This document shows positions 1-8,715 of a stretch of DNA of 48,232 bases, one piece after another. Every line of letters starts with the position of its first letter. The stretch's first letter is position 1. The translations under genes and the position numbers were made by a program. The notes beneath the pieces were generated by a model. The model ran no database searches. It saw only the letters and a program-made list of their open reading frames with translations, and was not told the DNA's origin. The stretch is from JAFGJQ01 sp052034525 (GTDB lineage Bacteria; Planctomycetota; Phycisphaerae; UBA1845). The DNA lies in assembly GCA_052034525.1 (NCBI GenBank), contig JBPOIK010000144.1, positions 1-48,232 of the forward strand, read 5' to 3'.

Positions 1-301
1 GCATAAAAGCGACGTGCGGGGCGACAAGACTTGCCGAGAACCCGTGAGATGAGGTATATGGACGGAAGGAAAACTGGCCGGTTTTAACCCGCCCATGCGT
101 GGCCTAGTTTAACCCGCCCGGCGACACTATTGTGAACTTTCGAGGCAGTTGAACACGCGACATCACATTCTCGTCACGCATGACTGGATTGTCCAGCTCA
201 TTCGTTCACCAAAAGACGTTGCACGCGGCGTGTGATGTGAGCTGTCCGATTGGCTGCTCCTACAAGCGCAAGGGGGGATCGTTCGCCCAGGAGCAAGGGC
301 G
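1..301. other. Intergenic, no gene seen
   Basis: No convincing coding frame was found. The stretch holds a 12-base direct repeat, TTTAACCCGCCC, at 83-94 and 108-119 (25 bases apart), and one arm of an inverted repeat that ends inside the following minus-strand gene. No tRNA or recognisable promoter was seen. Confidence 0.5.
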
Positions 302-319
302 CTATTGGTGCCTGGGCGA
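283..319. terminator. Inverted repeat at the 3' end of the first gene
   Basis: Perfect 9-base arms, TCGCCCAGG (283-291) and CCTGGGCGA (311-319), are separated by 19 bases and straddle the stop codon of the minus-strand gene at 302. There is no T-tract, so a terminator role is only plausible; it may just be a 3'-end stem. Confidence 0.3.
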
Positions 320-1096
320 TTGAGCTATGTCTTGAAGAATGGAATTCAATGGGGGGACTTCGTCACCAAGCTGCCAGAGCTGGCGCGATTCCGCCGCAAG
401 GCCCGCCGGTATTTCCTCCATGACCTTTTTGGGCAGTCTGAACCTTACCTGCGCCGCCTTGGACAGGCTGACCATGCCAAGGCTGATGACCAGGACGATC
501 AGATCCGCCCAGCCATTGTCCCGTTCTGTGTGTGGCCCCACGCGCAGGCCTTCCTTGAGGCGAAGGAGTTGTCCTCGACCGTTCGGATAGGAAACCGTCG
601 CGCCGACCGTCAGGCACTGGAGTTTCCCCTGGTGCCGTGCGGGAATGGGCCATGGCACACGCACCACCCCGAACGCAGCCGGACCTGCTTTGACCGTTTG
701 TTGGATGGAGACAAGCCCTTTGCGGGCGATCCACCACCCAGTCGGCGGTTTGACGACGATGGTTCCGGTACATGGTTGATCGTACCGGTTCTGGTAGTAG
801 ATGCTGATCCACGGCAGACCTTCTTCCACACTGAGCAGCACGGCGAAACACAGACCGTTGCGTTCGAAGTACCGTACACCCATTTGCTGGAGATAATCTG
901 GCACGCCCAGTGGGTTCTTGCGCCTGGCATGGCGCACTATCGCGACCAGGGAGACCACGGCGAGAGCCGGCATGCCGAACAACGCCGCGAGGTTCACCGG
1001 TCCTTCCTCGAAATGGATGTACCAAGCAAAAATGGAACCAATCACTCCAACAAGCAGGATGAACCATACCACGGCACGGACCGATTGTGATTGCAT
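302..1096 (-). CDS. Membrane protein of unknown function
   Basis: A 264-residue protein I do not recognise. Two adjacent hydrophobic segments lie near the N-terminus (about residues 8-26 and 33-53) and form a hairpin anchor, followed by a basic stretch (HARRKN). The middle (about 70-190) is rich in beta-type residues and aromatics, resembling an immunoglobulin-like or sandwich fold rather than an enzyme. A moderately hydrophobic stretch near 197-212 might be a third membrane contact. The ATG at 1096 has a GGGAG about 11 bases upstream. It stands alone, with about 450 non-coding bases between it and the TPR genes, so context gives no function. Confidence 0.6.
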   Translation of the reverse strand: MQSQSVRAVVWFILLVGVIGSIFAWYIHFEEGPVNLAALFGMPALAVVSLVAIVRHARRKNPLGVPDYLQQMGVRYFERNGLCFAVLLSVEEGLPWISIYYQNRYDQPCTGTIVVKPPTGWWIARKGLVSIQQTVKAGPAAFGVVRVPWPIPARHQGKLQCLTVGATVSYPNGRGQLLRLKEGLRVGPHTERDNGWADLIVLVISLGMVSLSKAAQVRFRLPKKVMEEIPAGLAAESRQLWQLGDEVPPLNSILQDIAQSPRHQ

Positions 1097-1542
1097 GGCG
1101 CACCGATCTCCCGTTGTCGCCGAGCGGATTTCGCTGGGTCACCTATAAGCGGGCGAAAATCGGCCTGTTTTTCTTGCTGCCGTATACCACATCGCCCTGT
1201 TTCCCGGCAAGTCTGGTCGCCGTGTGCATGGTTTGCGCGATCGCCTGTTTTCGCAAGAAAGCGCGTGGCAAAGCGGCGCCCGGCCCTGTCGGGATACAAT
1301 CGGACGAAGAATAACCCGGCCGTTGGTGCGCCAAAGGCGCAAGCCGGCCTGCCCGAGGGGGACACAGCGCCGGTACTGCTCGTCACGCCTCCGTCCGCGT
1401 GTTGCCGTCCGGGGTCTGGAGTCAGGCGCGAATAGCCGATGTCCCGTTTTGCGGTCCCGCTTTGCGGGCTCCTTCGGCGGCACAGCCGGGGCGGGAGCGA
1501 GGATGGGTACACACCGGGTGCGGAGGGTTCTGTCCGGCCGGC
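1097..1542. other. 446-base intergenic region with short hairpins
   Basis: Frames here look like noise. Two tight inverted repeats are visible: TGCGCC-AAA-GGCGCA at 1327-1341 and CCCGC-TTT-GCGGG at 1456-1468. The second lies about 75 bases past the stop of the minus-strand TPR gene and could end that transcript, although it lacks a T-tract. Nothing else was recognised. Confidence 0.4.
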
Positions 1543-3240
1543 CTATTCCTCGTCCGACTGCGTCGCCTGGCGGAGCAGGGCGCGGCCGGCGGCGGTTTCG
1601 GGGAGCATGTCGCAGAGGGTCTGCCAACTGGCGGCGGCCCGGTCCACCAGACCCATGTTCTGCAGGGCCAGGGCCAGATTCGCATGGAAGTCGATATTCC
1701 CGGGATCGCGGGACAAGGCGGTTTCGAATTGTTCGATGGCCAGCGCGAATTTGCGCTGGTCGGCGAAGATCAGCCCGAGCGCGTAATGCAGGTCCGCATC
1801 GTGCGGCTCCAGTTCGGCCGCCCGCCGCAGCGGCTCGACGGCGGCATCAAGCTGTCCGCTTTCCTTCAGGCAGAGCCCCAGCTTGATCAGCGCCTTGACG
1901 TAGGTCGGATTGATCGCCAACGCCTGCCGGAAGCACCGAATCGCCTCGCTCGTCTCGTTGCAATGCCGCAGCAGCAGGCCCAGCCGGTAGTGCAGGTCGG
2001 CGTGGTTCGGGCGCTGTCGGATCGCCTCCCGGTGCCGGTCGATCTGACGGGCCACAAGATCATCCACTCCCGGATCGGTGCCCCGCCGGGACGACGGGTG
2101 CGACTCGAACGAATCGAGATATCGCCTCGACTCCCGCGCCGCGCCCATCTTAAGCTGCAGACGGGCCATCTCGGAAAACAGCAGCGTGCTGTTGGGCTCG
2201 GCGCCCAGGGCCAGGTCCAGGCTGGCGTTCGCCTCCGCCAGGTCCCCGAGCTCGTACTGCGCTACGGCCAGCCCCACGTATCCGGCCAGCAGCCGATCGT
2301 TGATTTCCACCGCTTTGTTGAACCATTGGGCGGCTTCCAGGTAATGACCCAGCCGCAGGTTCGCGGTGCCGACCTTGATGCTCGCCTCCAGGTAGTTGGG
2401 ATGCAGTTGCACTGCCCGTTCGTAATGCTTCAGCGCGTATTCGTCCAGTCCGATGCGGGCGTACAGGTCGCCCAGCCGCAGATGCGTGTCCGGGCTGTCC
2501 GTCTGCCCGGCCAGCGATTTCTCCAACTGGTCGATAGCCTCCCGGAACAGGCCGGCCTCCTCGTAGGCATCGGCCAGGTCGTTGCGGGTTTCCCAGTTCT
2601 CCGGATCAATCGACAGCGCAAACTGGTACCGCCGGATCGCCTCGTCGTACATCCCCACCTGGGAATAGAGATTCGCCAGCGACAAGGACAGCGATACGTC
2701 GCCCGGCTCGGAATGGCACAGGTGCTCGTAGTGGTCGATCGCCCGTTCGTAGTCGTCCTGTTTCAGATAGATGGCCGCCAGACGTTCGTGACTGTTGCGC
2801 AGGTGTGGAGCGTGATGCACCGCCGCCCGATACGCCTCGACGGCGTCCCGCGTGTGGCCGGCCTTCTCGTTGGCATAGCCCAGCGCAAACAGCAGCGGGC
2901 CGTCCTGGGGCTCGATCCGTCGCGCCGCGCGCAGGTTCTGGATGCACTCCTCGATCTCGCCCAGTTCGTCCAACGCGCAGGCCAGACCCGCCCGCGAGGT
3001 CACGTCGTCGGGGAACCGGGCGACGCAGTGGCGAAACACGTCCCGAGCCCTCACGAAGTTCTTCTCGGCCAGGCAGCGGGCGCCCCATCGACGACCGGCC
3101 TCCAGGTCATCGGGGGAATCCGCCGCCCGTTGCCGCAGTTCGGCCGAAGGCACGTTCGGATCGTCCGCGAGAGAGCGACGAAACGCCGCCGCCATTTCGC
3201 ACAGCAATCCGCGGCCCAGAATCTCCAGCAGGTACGACAT
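1543..3240 (-). CDS. TPR-repeat protein
   Basis: A 565-residue soluble protein made almost wholly of tetratricopeptide repeats. At least ten 34-residue units are readable, with the usual G-Y/A-P spacing (for example YERAIDHYEHLCHSEPGD, YDEAIRRYQFALSIDPEN, LDAAVEPLRRAAELEPHD). TPR arrays are protein-interaction scaffolds; no catalytic domain or signal peptide is seen. The frame stays open far upstream, but I place the start at the ATG at 3240 because AAGGAG lies just before it. It follows the other TPR gene by 20 bases and both lie downstream of the Wzz-like gene, so a role in exopolysaccharide assembly is likely but inferred. Confidence 0.85.
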   Translation of the reverse strand: MSYLLEILGRGLLCEMAAAFRRSLADDPNVPSAELRQRAADSPDDLEAGRRWGARCLAEKNFVRARDVFRHCVARFPDDVTSRAGLACALDELGEIEECIQNLRAARRIEPQDGPLLFALGYANEKAGHTRDAVEAYRAAVHHAPHLRNSHERLAAIYLKQDDYERAIDHYEHLCHSEPGDVSLSLSLANLYSQVGMYDEAIRRYQFALSIDPENWETRNDLADAYEEAGLFREAIDQLEKSLAGQTDSPDTHLRLGDLYARIGLDEYALKHYERAVQLHPNYLEASIKVGTANLRLGHYLEAAQWFNKAVEINDRLLAGYVGLAVAQYELGDLAEANASLDLALGAEPNSTLLFSEMARLQLKMGAARESRRYLDSFESHPSSRRGTDPGVDDLVARQIDRHREAIRQRPNHADLHYRLGLLLRHCNETSEAIRCFRQALAINPTYVKALIKLGLCLKESGQLDAAVEPLRRAAELEPHDADLHYALGLIFADQRKFALAIEQFETALSRDPGNIDFHANLALALQNMGLVDRAAASWQTLCDMLPETAAGRALLRQATQSDEE

Positions 3241-3260
3241 AGTCTCCTTGCCCCGGGGTG

Positions 3261-4484
3261 CTAGGCCTGAACCGCCGCGACCTCCACGTTCGCCAGAGAC
3301 GCCAGGGCCTCTTGGGCCGCCGCGAACTGATCGTTCAGTCGCAACGCCTGCCGGTACGCCCAGCGAGCCCGGTCCGTCCGACCCGACCGGCGATACTGAT
3401 CTCCCAGCAGCAGGTACACGTCGGGATAGGCCGCTCCGCGGGCGATCGCCTCTTCCAGCCGACCGGCCGCGTCGTCGAGCCGGTTGGTCTGGCCGTACAG
3501 AGTCCCCAACTGGATCAGCGCTCGGACGCATCCCGGATCCACCCTCACCGCCTGCTCGGTGATCGCGATGGCCTCGCCGCGCCGGCCCAGCCGCTCCAGC
3601 ACGCGGCCGCAGTGGCAGTAGAGATCCGCGTGCTCCGGCTGGCGGCGAAGCGCATGGGAAAGCGTCTCGGCCAGCAGCCCGAACACCTCGTCGTCCAGAT
3701 CGTCCGGCGGCAGAGACAGAAAGGCGTCCACAAAATCCGGCTCTGCCTCGATGACCCGGCTGAGCTGTTCAACGGCCTCGGCCTCGCCGGCCGGCCCGTC
3801 CGGCAGCGCCGCCTGCACGGGATCGGCCAGCCCCATCTGCTCGGCTGCCTGGGCGGCCAGGCTCAGCAACAGGTTGATTCGGGCATCGGACGGACGAAGC
3901 CGTTGGGCCCGTGTCAGGTGCCGAAGCGCGTTGGACGTCCGGCGCCGCGCGCCTTCGCACAGGGCCAGGCCGACCAGGGCGTCCACATGGTCCGCGTCCA
4001 GTACGACGGCCCGTCGGAAGTGGAGCTCCGCCTCGTCCGGCGAATCCGCCGAGGCCAGAAGCGTCGCCAACTGATAATGCAACTCCGCCCGGTCCGGCTG
4101 CTTCAACAGCCGCTCACGAAGGGCGATCAGGGCCGCGTCCGGCCGACCCGCGTGCCACAGGGCCCAGGCGTGTCGGACGCAGGCTTCGTCGTCGGTCGGA
4201 TGAAGCGCCAACTCCTTTGCGCTGGCGTCCACCGCCTCCGCGTGCCGACCCGCGCCATGCAGCGATGCCGTCAGACAGGTGGCCAGCGACGCGTCGGAGG
4301 GACGCGCCCGACTCAGCGCCGCGAAACACTCGGCGGCCTCGCCGTGCCGACCCTTGTTCAGAAGGGCGATTGCCTGTCGCAGCCGGTGCCGTCGTTCGAA
4401 GAATCGCCGTACGGCCGTCACAAGCTCGGCCGACCGCTTCGCGGAAGCCTGCGCGGCCGGATGGTGCTCCCCGGTACGGGGCAT
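3261..4484 (-). CDS. TPR-repeat protein
   Basis: A 407-residue protein with an N-terminal basic helix (FFERRHRLRQAIALL) followed by about ten TPR units (GRHGEAAECFAALSRARPSD, GRRGEAIAITEQAVRVDPGC and similar). A GTG at 4523 is possible, but the ATG at 4484 is preceded by AGGAGG with a six-base spacer and is the better start. It sits between the chain-length gene upstream and a second TPR protein 20 bases downstream. Tandem TPR proteins are common in planctomycete and exosortase-linked polysaccharide loci, where they are thought to act as scaffolds; that function is inferred here. Confidence 0.85.
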   Translation of the reverse strand: MPRTGEHHPAAQASAKRSAELVTAVRRFFERRHRLRQAIALLNKGRHGEAAECFAALSRARPSDASLATCLTASLHGAGRHAEAVDASAKELALHPTDDEACVRHAWALWHAGRPDAALIALRERLLKQPDRAELHYQLATLLASADSPDEAELHFRRAVVLDADHVDALVGLALCEGARRRTSNALRHLTRAQRLRPSDARINLLLSLAAQAAEQMGLADPVQAALPDGPAGEAEAVEQLSRVIEAEPDFVDAFLSLPPDDLDDEVFGLLAETLSHALRRQPEHADLYCHCGRVLERLGRRGEAIAITEQAVRVDPGCVRALIQLGTLYGQTNRLDDAAGRLEEAIARGAAYPDVYLLLGDQYRRSGRTDRARWAYRQALRLNDQFAAAQEALASLANVEVAAVQA

Positions 4485-4604
4485 GGATCTCCTCCTGTTA
4501 CAACAGGTTGCCGGAGTGCTCACTTATCTATCGGAGTGGACGCCGCGCGACTTACGAAACGATCGGGGGGTTCGTGATCAAAGAAAGGACCGCGTTATCG
4601 GATG
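4485..4604 (-). promoter_or_regulatory. Gap with two CCGATA(A/G) motifs upstream of the TPR genes
   Basis: Read on the minus strand, CCGATAG occurs at 4528-4534 and CCGATAA at 4595-4601, both oriented towards the TPR gene starting at 4484. They belong to the recurring motif described in the findings and may be -10 elements. No convincing TTCA-type partner was found for either. Confidence 0.35.
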
Positions 4605-6632
4605 CTACCGCGGATGCTCCGATGGAGGCGCCGGCGGCAACAGGCGAAACGGTTCGGGCGGGAACGATTGACAAGCCGACGGGTCCAGCATTCCCTGAAA
4701 CAGCAGATCGTCCGAAGCCAGATCCGGCCGGCTGGCCAGGCGCACCGCACCCTCCGGAACCGCGCGCGGATGCGACCGCACGGGCTCGTCGGCTTCCGCC
4801 CGGGCCGGGCCCGACGACGGCCACCATCCGGCGACCTGGTTCCAGACTCTCTCCGGCGTGCGGCGGAGGCTGTGGTAGGTCTGCGGTCGTTTGAGGCTCA
4901 GGTAGGCCATGGCGTTGCTGCCCGAGACGGCCGCCAGCATGAACACGACCACAACCGGCGTCAGCAGCACGCGTCGCCGGAACTGTCGCGCCCGGTCGGC
5001 GGCGGTCACGATCTCGTCGATGCACTCCAGAACGCTGAGGCCCACGCTCCGCGTGACCTGCCGCGTGGTGTGGAATGACCGATCAAAAATCTCTGCCAGC
5101 AGCACGCCGCACGCGCCGCAGATGGTTCCCAGCAGCAACGTGACCATCAGCACCATGTTCGGCTGCGGGCTGCTGGGCGCCATGGCCGCCCGCGCCGGGG
5201 CGAGCACGGTGAAACCGATCGCCCGTTCGTTCTCGTCCGCCGTCAGCAGGGTATCCAGCTTGGAAAGCGTCGCCTGGTAGACCAGATACTCCTGCTGAGC
5301 CGTCCGAAGGGCGTCGGACACGTCCTCGCGGGCCTGGAAGTTCTCGAACACCTCGCTTTTTCGGGCTTCAAAATCCTTCACGTCCGCCTCAACCACCTCC
5401 AGGGAGCGCGTCGTCCGCTGGAGCTGGTTGCGAAGCGTTTTGAGCTCCATCTCCAGGTTGGAAACCTGCGCCAGCAACGTGTCGCTGCCCGTCGAGGGCA
5501 ACGACGCGGCGGCCGATCCCAGGGCCGGTGTCGCCGCCGCGGCCAGGGCGTCGAGTTCCTCCTGCCGGGACAGCCGCTGCGCCAGCATTTCCCTTTTGCG
5601 CAGGAGTTCCGCCACGTCCGGGTGCCGCGATGTTTTCTTGTTCTCCTGGCGTTCGCGGTGGATTTGCGCGTCGATTTCCTCGATTTCGCTCTGCATCCGG
5701 ACGGCCTGCGGGCTGCGATACGGCGCGGACGCGCCCGCCGCCGTCTCGCCGCGTCGGCGGCCGGCCAGTTGATGCAGCCGACCCAGGTTGTCCTCGTGGG
5801 CTTCGATGCGGACTTCCAGATCGTCGCGTTCGCGCAGCAGAACGTCCCGTTCGCTCCGCAGACGCTGCAGGCGGTTCGCGACGGATTGCGGATCGGCCAG
5901 GTCCGCCAGTGAACTGTCCAGCGCGCGGCCCAGTCGGGCGCGGTTCAGGTCGGCGATCCGCGTCTGGCATGCGACGGCCTGTTCGTGGAAATACTCGCGC
6001 GTTTCCGTCAGCCGCTGCGTCATTTTCGCTCGCGTCTGGGTGATATAGCGGTCCCGCAGGGCGTTGCACACATCGGCCAGATGCGCAGGATCCTGGCCGT
6101 CGCAGGATATCGTGATGTTGTCGAACGACGTGTCCCCTGCGAACGATTTGACGTCCACGGACACGCCCGCAACGTACCGCGCGGCCAGAGATCGCCGGGC
6201 CTGCTGCCCTTCCGCCGTCAGCTCTCCGCCGGGCGCGCGCGGAAACGACGCCGTCATTCCGATGTCGTCGAGCACGTCCTCCATGAGGCGGGTGTCGCAA
6301 AGCTCGCGCGCGACCGTGGGCCGGCTGTCCTTCACCAGCCGGATGGTGGTGTTCGCGGGAAGGCTTTGCAGTACGGGGTTGTCGCGCCGCTCGACCGTGG
6401 TGGTGACGCTGTATTTCCGGGGCACCTGATGACTGATCAGCGCGGCCAGCGTGGCCACCACGCAGAAGGGCACGAAGAAGGCCCAGCGCCGAAGGATAAG
6501 AACCCGCAGGGTTTCCCCCACCGTGTGCTGCGCCTGTGCGAGCGGAGAATCGTCCACGACCCGCTCCCGCGGCTCTGCGGGGGCCGATCGATTCCGCGTG
6601 GTGGACGATGAGCGGCGATGCTCCTTTGTCAT
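4605..6632 (-). CDS. Wzz/GNVR-type polysaccharide chain-length protein
   Basis: A 675-residue inner-membrane protein of the polysaccharide co-polymerase type. A first transmembrane helix (about residues 48-68, WAFFVPFCVVATLAALI) is followed by the Wzz-like start (RKYSVTTTVERRDNPVL), a long periplasmic coiled coil (about 220-470), then a second helix (about 505-530, MVLMVTLLLGTICGACGVLL). Unusually, a third hydrophobic helix follows (about 565-585) and then a proline-rich tail. No Walker motifs are present, so this is the chain-length part without the BY-kinase. The ATG at 6632 was chosen over an in-frame TTG at 6710, although its ribosome site is weak. It is divergent from the methyltransferase gene, with a motif-bearing gap between them. 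Confidence 0.8.
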   Translation of the reverse strand: MTKEHRRSSSTTRNRSAPAEPRERVVDDSPLAQAQHTVGETLRVLILRRWAFFVPFCVVATLAALISHQVPRKYSVTTTVERRDNPVLQSLPANTTIRLVKDSRPTVARELCDTRLMEDVLDDIGMTASFPRAPGGELTAEGQQARRSLAARYVAGVSVDVKSFAGDTSFDNITISCDGQDPAHLADVCNALRDRYITQTRAKMTQRLTETREYFHEQAVACQTRIADLNRARLGRALDSSLADLADPQSVANRLQRLRSERDVLLRERDDLEVRIEAHEDNLGRLHQLAGRRRGETAAGASAPYRSPQAVRMQSEIEEIDAQIHRERQENKKTSRHPDVAELLRKREMLAQRLSRQEELDALAAAATPALGSAAASLPSTGSDTLLAQVSNLEMELKTLRNQLQRTTRSLEVVEADVKDFEARKSEVFENFQAREDVSDALRTAQQEYLVYQATLSKLDTLLTADENERAIGFTVLAPARAAMAPSSPQPNMVLMVTLLLGTICGACGVLLAEIFDRSFHTTRQVTRSVGLSVLECIDEIVTAADRARQFRRRVLLTPVVVVFMLAAVSGSNAMAYLSLKRPQTYHSLRRTPERVWNQVAGWWPSSGPARAEADEPVRSHPRAVPEGAVRLASRPDLASDDLLFQGMLDPSACQSFPPEPFRLLPPAPPSEHPR

Positions 6633-6738
6633 TCGTGCAACGCTCACGTGTTTCGCGGCGCCCCGGACCGATCGTCCGGCCGCCGGCACGTTCGGGCAAT
6701 GCGCAGCCAACCCGTCGGCACAGTGGCCCTTGCAGAAG

Positions 6739-6766
6739 TTATCGGGAGCCGGTTCGGCTCCCTGAA
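6739..6766 (-). promoter_or_regulatory. Candidate promoter, TTCAGG-N16-CGATAA
   Basis: On the minus strand TTCAGG (6761-6766) and CGATAA (6739-6744, within CCGATAA) are 16 bases apart, about 105 bases upstream of the chain-length ATG. The spacer contains a GGAGCCGAACCGGCTCC inverted repeat that might bind a regulator. A further minus-strand CCGATAA lies at 6800-6806. Confidence 0.4.
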
Positions 6767-6817
6767 TCTATCTTCGCAAGCGAACGCACGCCGCCCGGGT
6801 TATCGGACGCACCCAGC

Positions 6818-6847
6818 CTCAACTCGCGCCGCCGCCGTTTCCGATAA
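6818..6847 (+). promoter_or_regulatory. Candidate promoter, CTCAAC-N18-CGATAA
   Basis: A plus-strand copy of the CCGATAA motif (6841-6847) has CTCAAC 18 bases before CGATAA, about 70 bases ahead of the divergent methyltransferase gene. It is the only plus-strand copy in this gap, and it points to the only plus-strand gene here. Confidence 0.4.
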
Positions 6848-6914
6848 CACGGCGAAGGGTCGATGTCGCGGTCCCGCCGATCGCGGCACAACCCCGCAAC
6901 CCCCGGGAGTCGCC

Positions 6915-7586
6915 ATGTATAACGAGGAATCCACTCACTACGAGACGTTTTATGCCGACGGCGGCTGGAAATACTCTTTCTGGCGGGAATGGTGGTGGCA
7001 CCGCCGCCACTTCATCCGCCGGTTCGGCATCCCCCGCGGGGCCCGCGTGCTCGAGGCCGCCTGCGGCTGCGGGTTTCACACCCACCTGTTCAACCGCATG
7101 GGCCTCCATTGCATCGGCGTGGACCGATCCGAAACCGGCATCCGCTGGGCCCGCGAACACTACCCTGGACACAAGTACTACTGCGCCGACGTCCGTCAGC
7201 CGCTGCCCGTGCCCACGGAAAGCTTCGACGTGGTCGTCACCCGCGGCTGTGGGCTCTATCATTACGATCTCTCAGACCCCGGCGTACACGAGACGACCCG
7301 CTGCCTCTTGCGATACGTCCGGCCGGGCGGACTCTTCGTTCTGATCATCGTGACGAACCTGTCCGGCCACCGGTCGGCCACGGAAATCTGGCAGAACACC
7401 CTGGACGACTACCGAGACCATTTTGCCGCCATCACGTCACGTTACACCGTGGATTGGCACGCGGGCCTGGCTATCTGCGGCGCCTGGAAAACCGGAGAGA
7501 CCGTGCGCGAGGATCCCCCGCCGCGTTTCACGGAAGGCGCAGTCCACACGGAAGAACGGGAGTCGGTCTGCGCTGTGGGCGGCTGA
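6915..7586 (+). CDS. Class I SAM-dependent methyltransferase
   Basis: A 223-residue protein with a Rossmann methyltransferase core. The SAM-binding loop reads VLEAACGCGFHTHL (about residues 44-57), with Ala-Cys where a D/E-x-G is usual, followed by the acidic end of strand 2 (CIGVDRSE) and YYCADVRQPLPVP at motif II. The N-terminus is aromatic (YSFWREWWWHRRHF). The ATG at 6915 has GGGAG upstream. It lies inside the polysaccharide block, so a sugar or lipid carrier is a likely substrate, but the substrate cannot be read from sequence. Its last 59 bases overlap, tail to tail, the end of the glycosyltransferase gene on the other strand. Confidence 0.8.
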   Translation: MYNEESTHYETFYADGGWKYSFWREWWWHRRHFIRRFGIPRGARVLEAACGCGFHTHLFNRMGLHCIGVDRSETGIRWAREHYPGHKYYCADVRQPLPVPTESFDVVVTRGCGLYHYDLSDPGVHETTRCLLRYVRPGGLFVLIIVTNLSGHRSATEIWQNTLDDYRDHFAAITSRYTVDWHAGLAICGAWKTGETVREDPPPRFTEGAVHTEERESVCAVGG

Positions 7587-8715
7587 CATCATCCAGAACC
7601 GAGGTGTATAGCGCGACGTGACGCTGCCGTACGTCGGCAGACGTGAACTGCTCGCACGCACGGCGACGAGCCGCCTGGCCGAGAGAGCGGCGGACTGCCT
7701 CATCCGCGGCCAACTCACCGATCGCGCCGGCCAGTCGCCGCGGTTCGCGGGGGGGAACCAACACGCCGGCCCGCCCGTCGTCCAACAACCAGCGGTTGTC
7801 GCCCACCTCCGTCGCCACCACCGGCCGCCCGGCCGCCATCGCCTCCAATACGGCGTTACTCATCCCTTCGGACCGACTCGAACAGACGTACAGGTCCATG
7901 CCGGCCAGCAACTGCGGCCCGTCGTCGCGCCGGCCCGCAAAACGCACGAACTCCTCCATGCCGGCCTGTCGAACCTGCTCTGCCAGGCTCGCCCGCAGGG
8001 GACCGTCGCCGACGATCAATCCGTGGATAACCCGTCCCGCCTCGCGGCATTGCCGCAAGGCGTGCAGGAAGCAGGTGTGGTCCTTGACCGGCGTGAGCGA
8101 TCCGACCGTCCCGGCGACGAAGGCGTCTTGCGGAAGGCCCAGTGCGGCCCGAACCTCGGCGCGGGTGTCGTCGGAGAACGGATGAAAACGATCCGTGTCC
8201 ACGCCGTTGGGAAGCCACGTGATCCACGACGATGGAATGCCCAGTTCCTCCACAAGCTGTCGGATCCCGGCGCGGGAGACGCACGCATACCGACGACAGA
8301 CGCGCCGAAGCCACAGAGCGCGCAATCGATCACGCCGACCGAAACCCGCGTCCGACTGCAAGCCGTGAAAGCTGAGAATCAACGGCGGTCGGCCGCCCAG
8401 TACGCCGCCCAGCGCCGCGTCCGCCCAGACGCCCCAACCGCGGGCGTGAATCAGGGCCGGTCGGTACGACCGAACGACACGCGCCAGCCGCCACGCCGCC
8501 GACGCCCGCTCGGCCCGCACGCCCAGCGATACCAGTGTCGCGCCGACCGGCAGACGGTCGGCCAACGGACCCGGCCTCCGTAACGTGCAGATAACGTGAT
8601 CGAATCGGTCGCTCGTGCCTGCCACAAGAGAAAGCAGAGTGCGTTCCATGCCCCCGGCATCCAGCGCGTTGAGCACGTGGAGAATCCGGGGAAGAGGATG
8701 TCGGCCTGCTGTCAT
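7528..8715 (-). CDS. Glycosyltransferase family 4 (GT-B fold)
   Basis: A 395-residue GT4-type retaining glycosyltransferase. The N-terminal half has the donor-side signature HVLNALDAGGMERTLL; the C-terminal half has LPNGVD, a GTVGSLTPVKDH strand, IVGDGPLR and the EX7E element in SEGMSNAVLEAMAAGRPVV. There is no signal peptide, so it acts on the cytoplasmic face, adding a sugar to a growing lipid-linked chain. The ATG at 8715 overlaps the stop of the upstream gene (ATGA), a sign of translational coupling. The 3' end overlaps the convergent methyltransferase gene by 59 bases. Confidence 0.9.
   Translation of the reverse strand: MTAGRHPLPRILHVLNALDAGGMERTLLSLVAGTSDRFDHVICTLRRPGPLADRLPVGATLVSLGVRAERASAAWRLARVVRSYRPALIHARGWGVWADAALGGVLGGRPPLILSFHGLQSDAGFGRRDRLRALWLRRVCRRYACVSRAGIRQLVEELGIPSSWITWLPNGVDTDRFHPFSDDTRAEVRAALGLPQDAFVAGTVGSLTPVKDHTCFLHALRQCREAGRVIHGLIVGDGPLRASLAEQVRQAGMEEFVRFAGRRDDGPQLLAGMDLYVCSSRSEGMSNAVLEAMAAGRPVVATEVGDNRWLLDDGRAGVLVPPREPRRLAGAIGELAADEAVRRSLGQAARRRACEQFTSADVRQRHVALYTSVLDDVSRPQRRPTPVLPCGLRLP

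Noticed and set aside
1399..3264. Long plus-strand frame of 621 codons opposite the TPR gene
   Set aside because: It is the mirror of a GC-rich gene: the minus strand has a clear repeat protein with good ribosome sites, while the plus frame is Arg/Gln/Val-rich with no family pattern. The same holds for plus frames at 3258-4577, 39674-40867 and 45976-47844.
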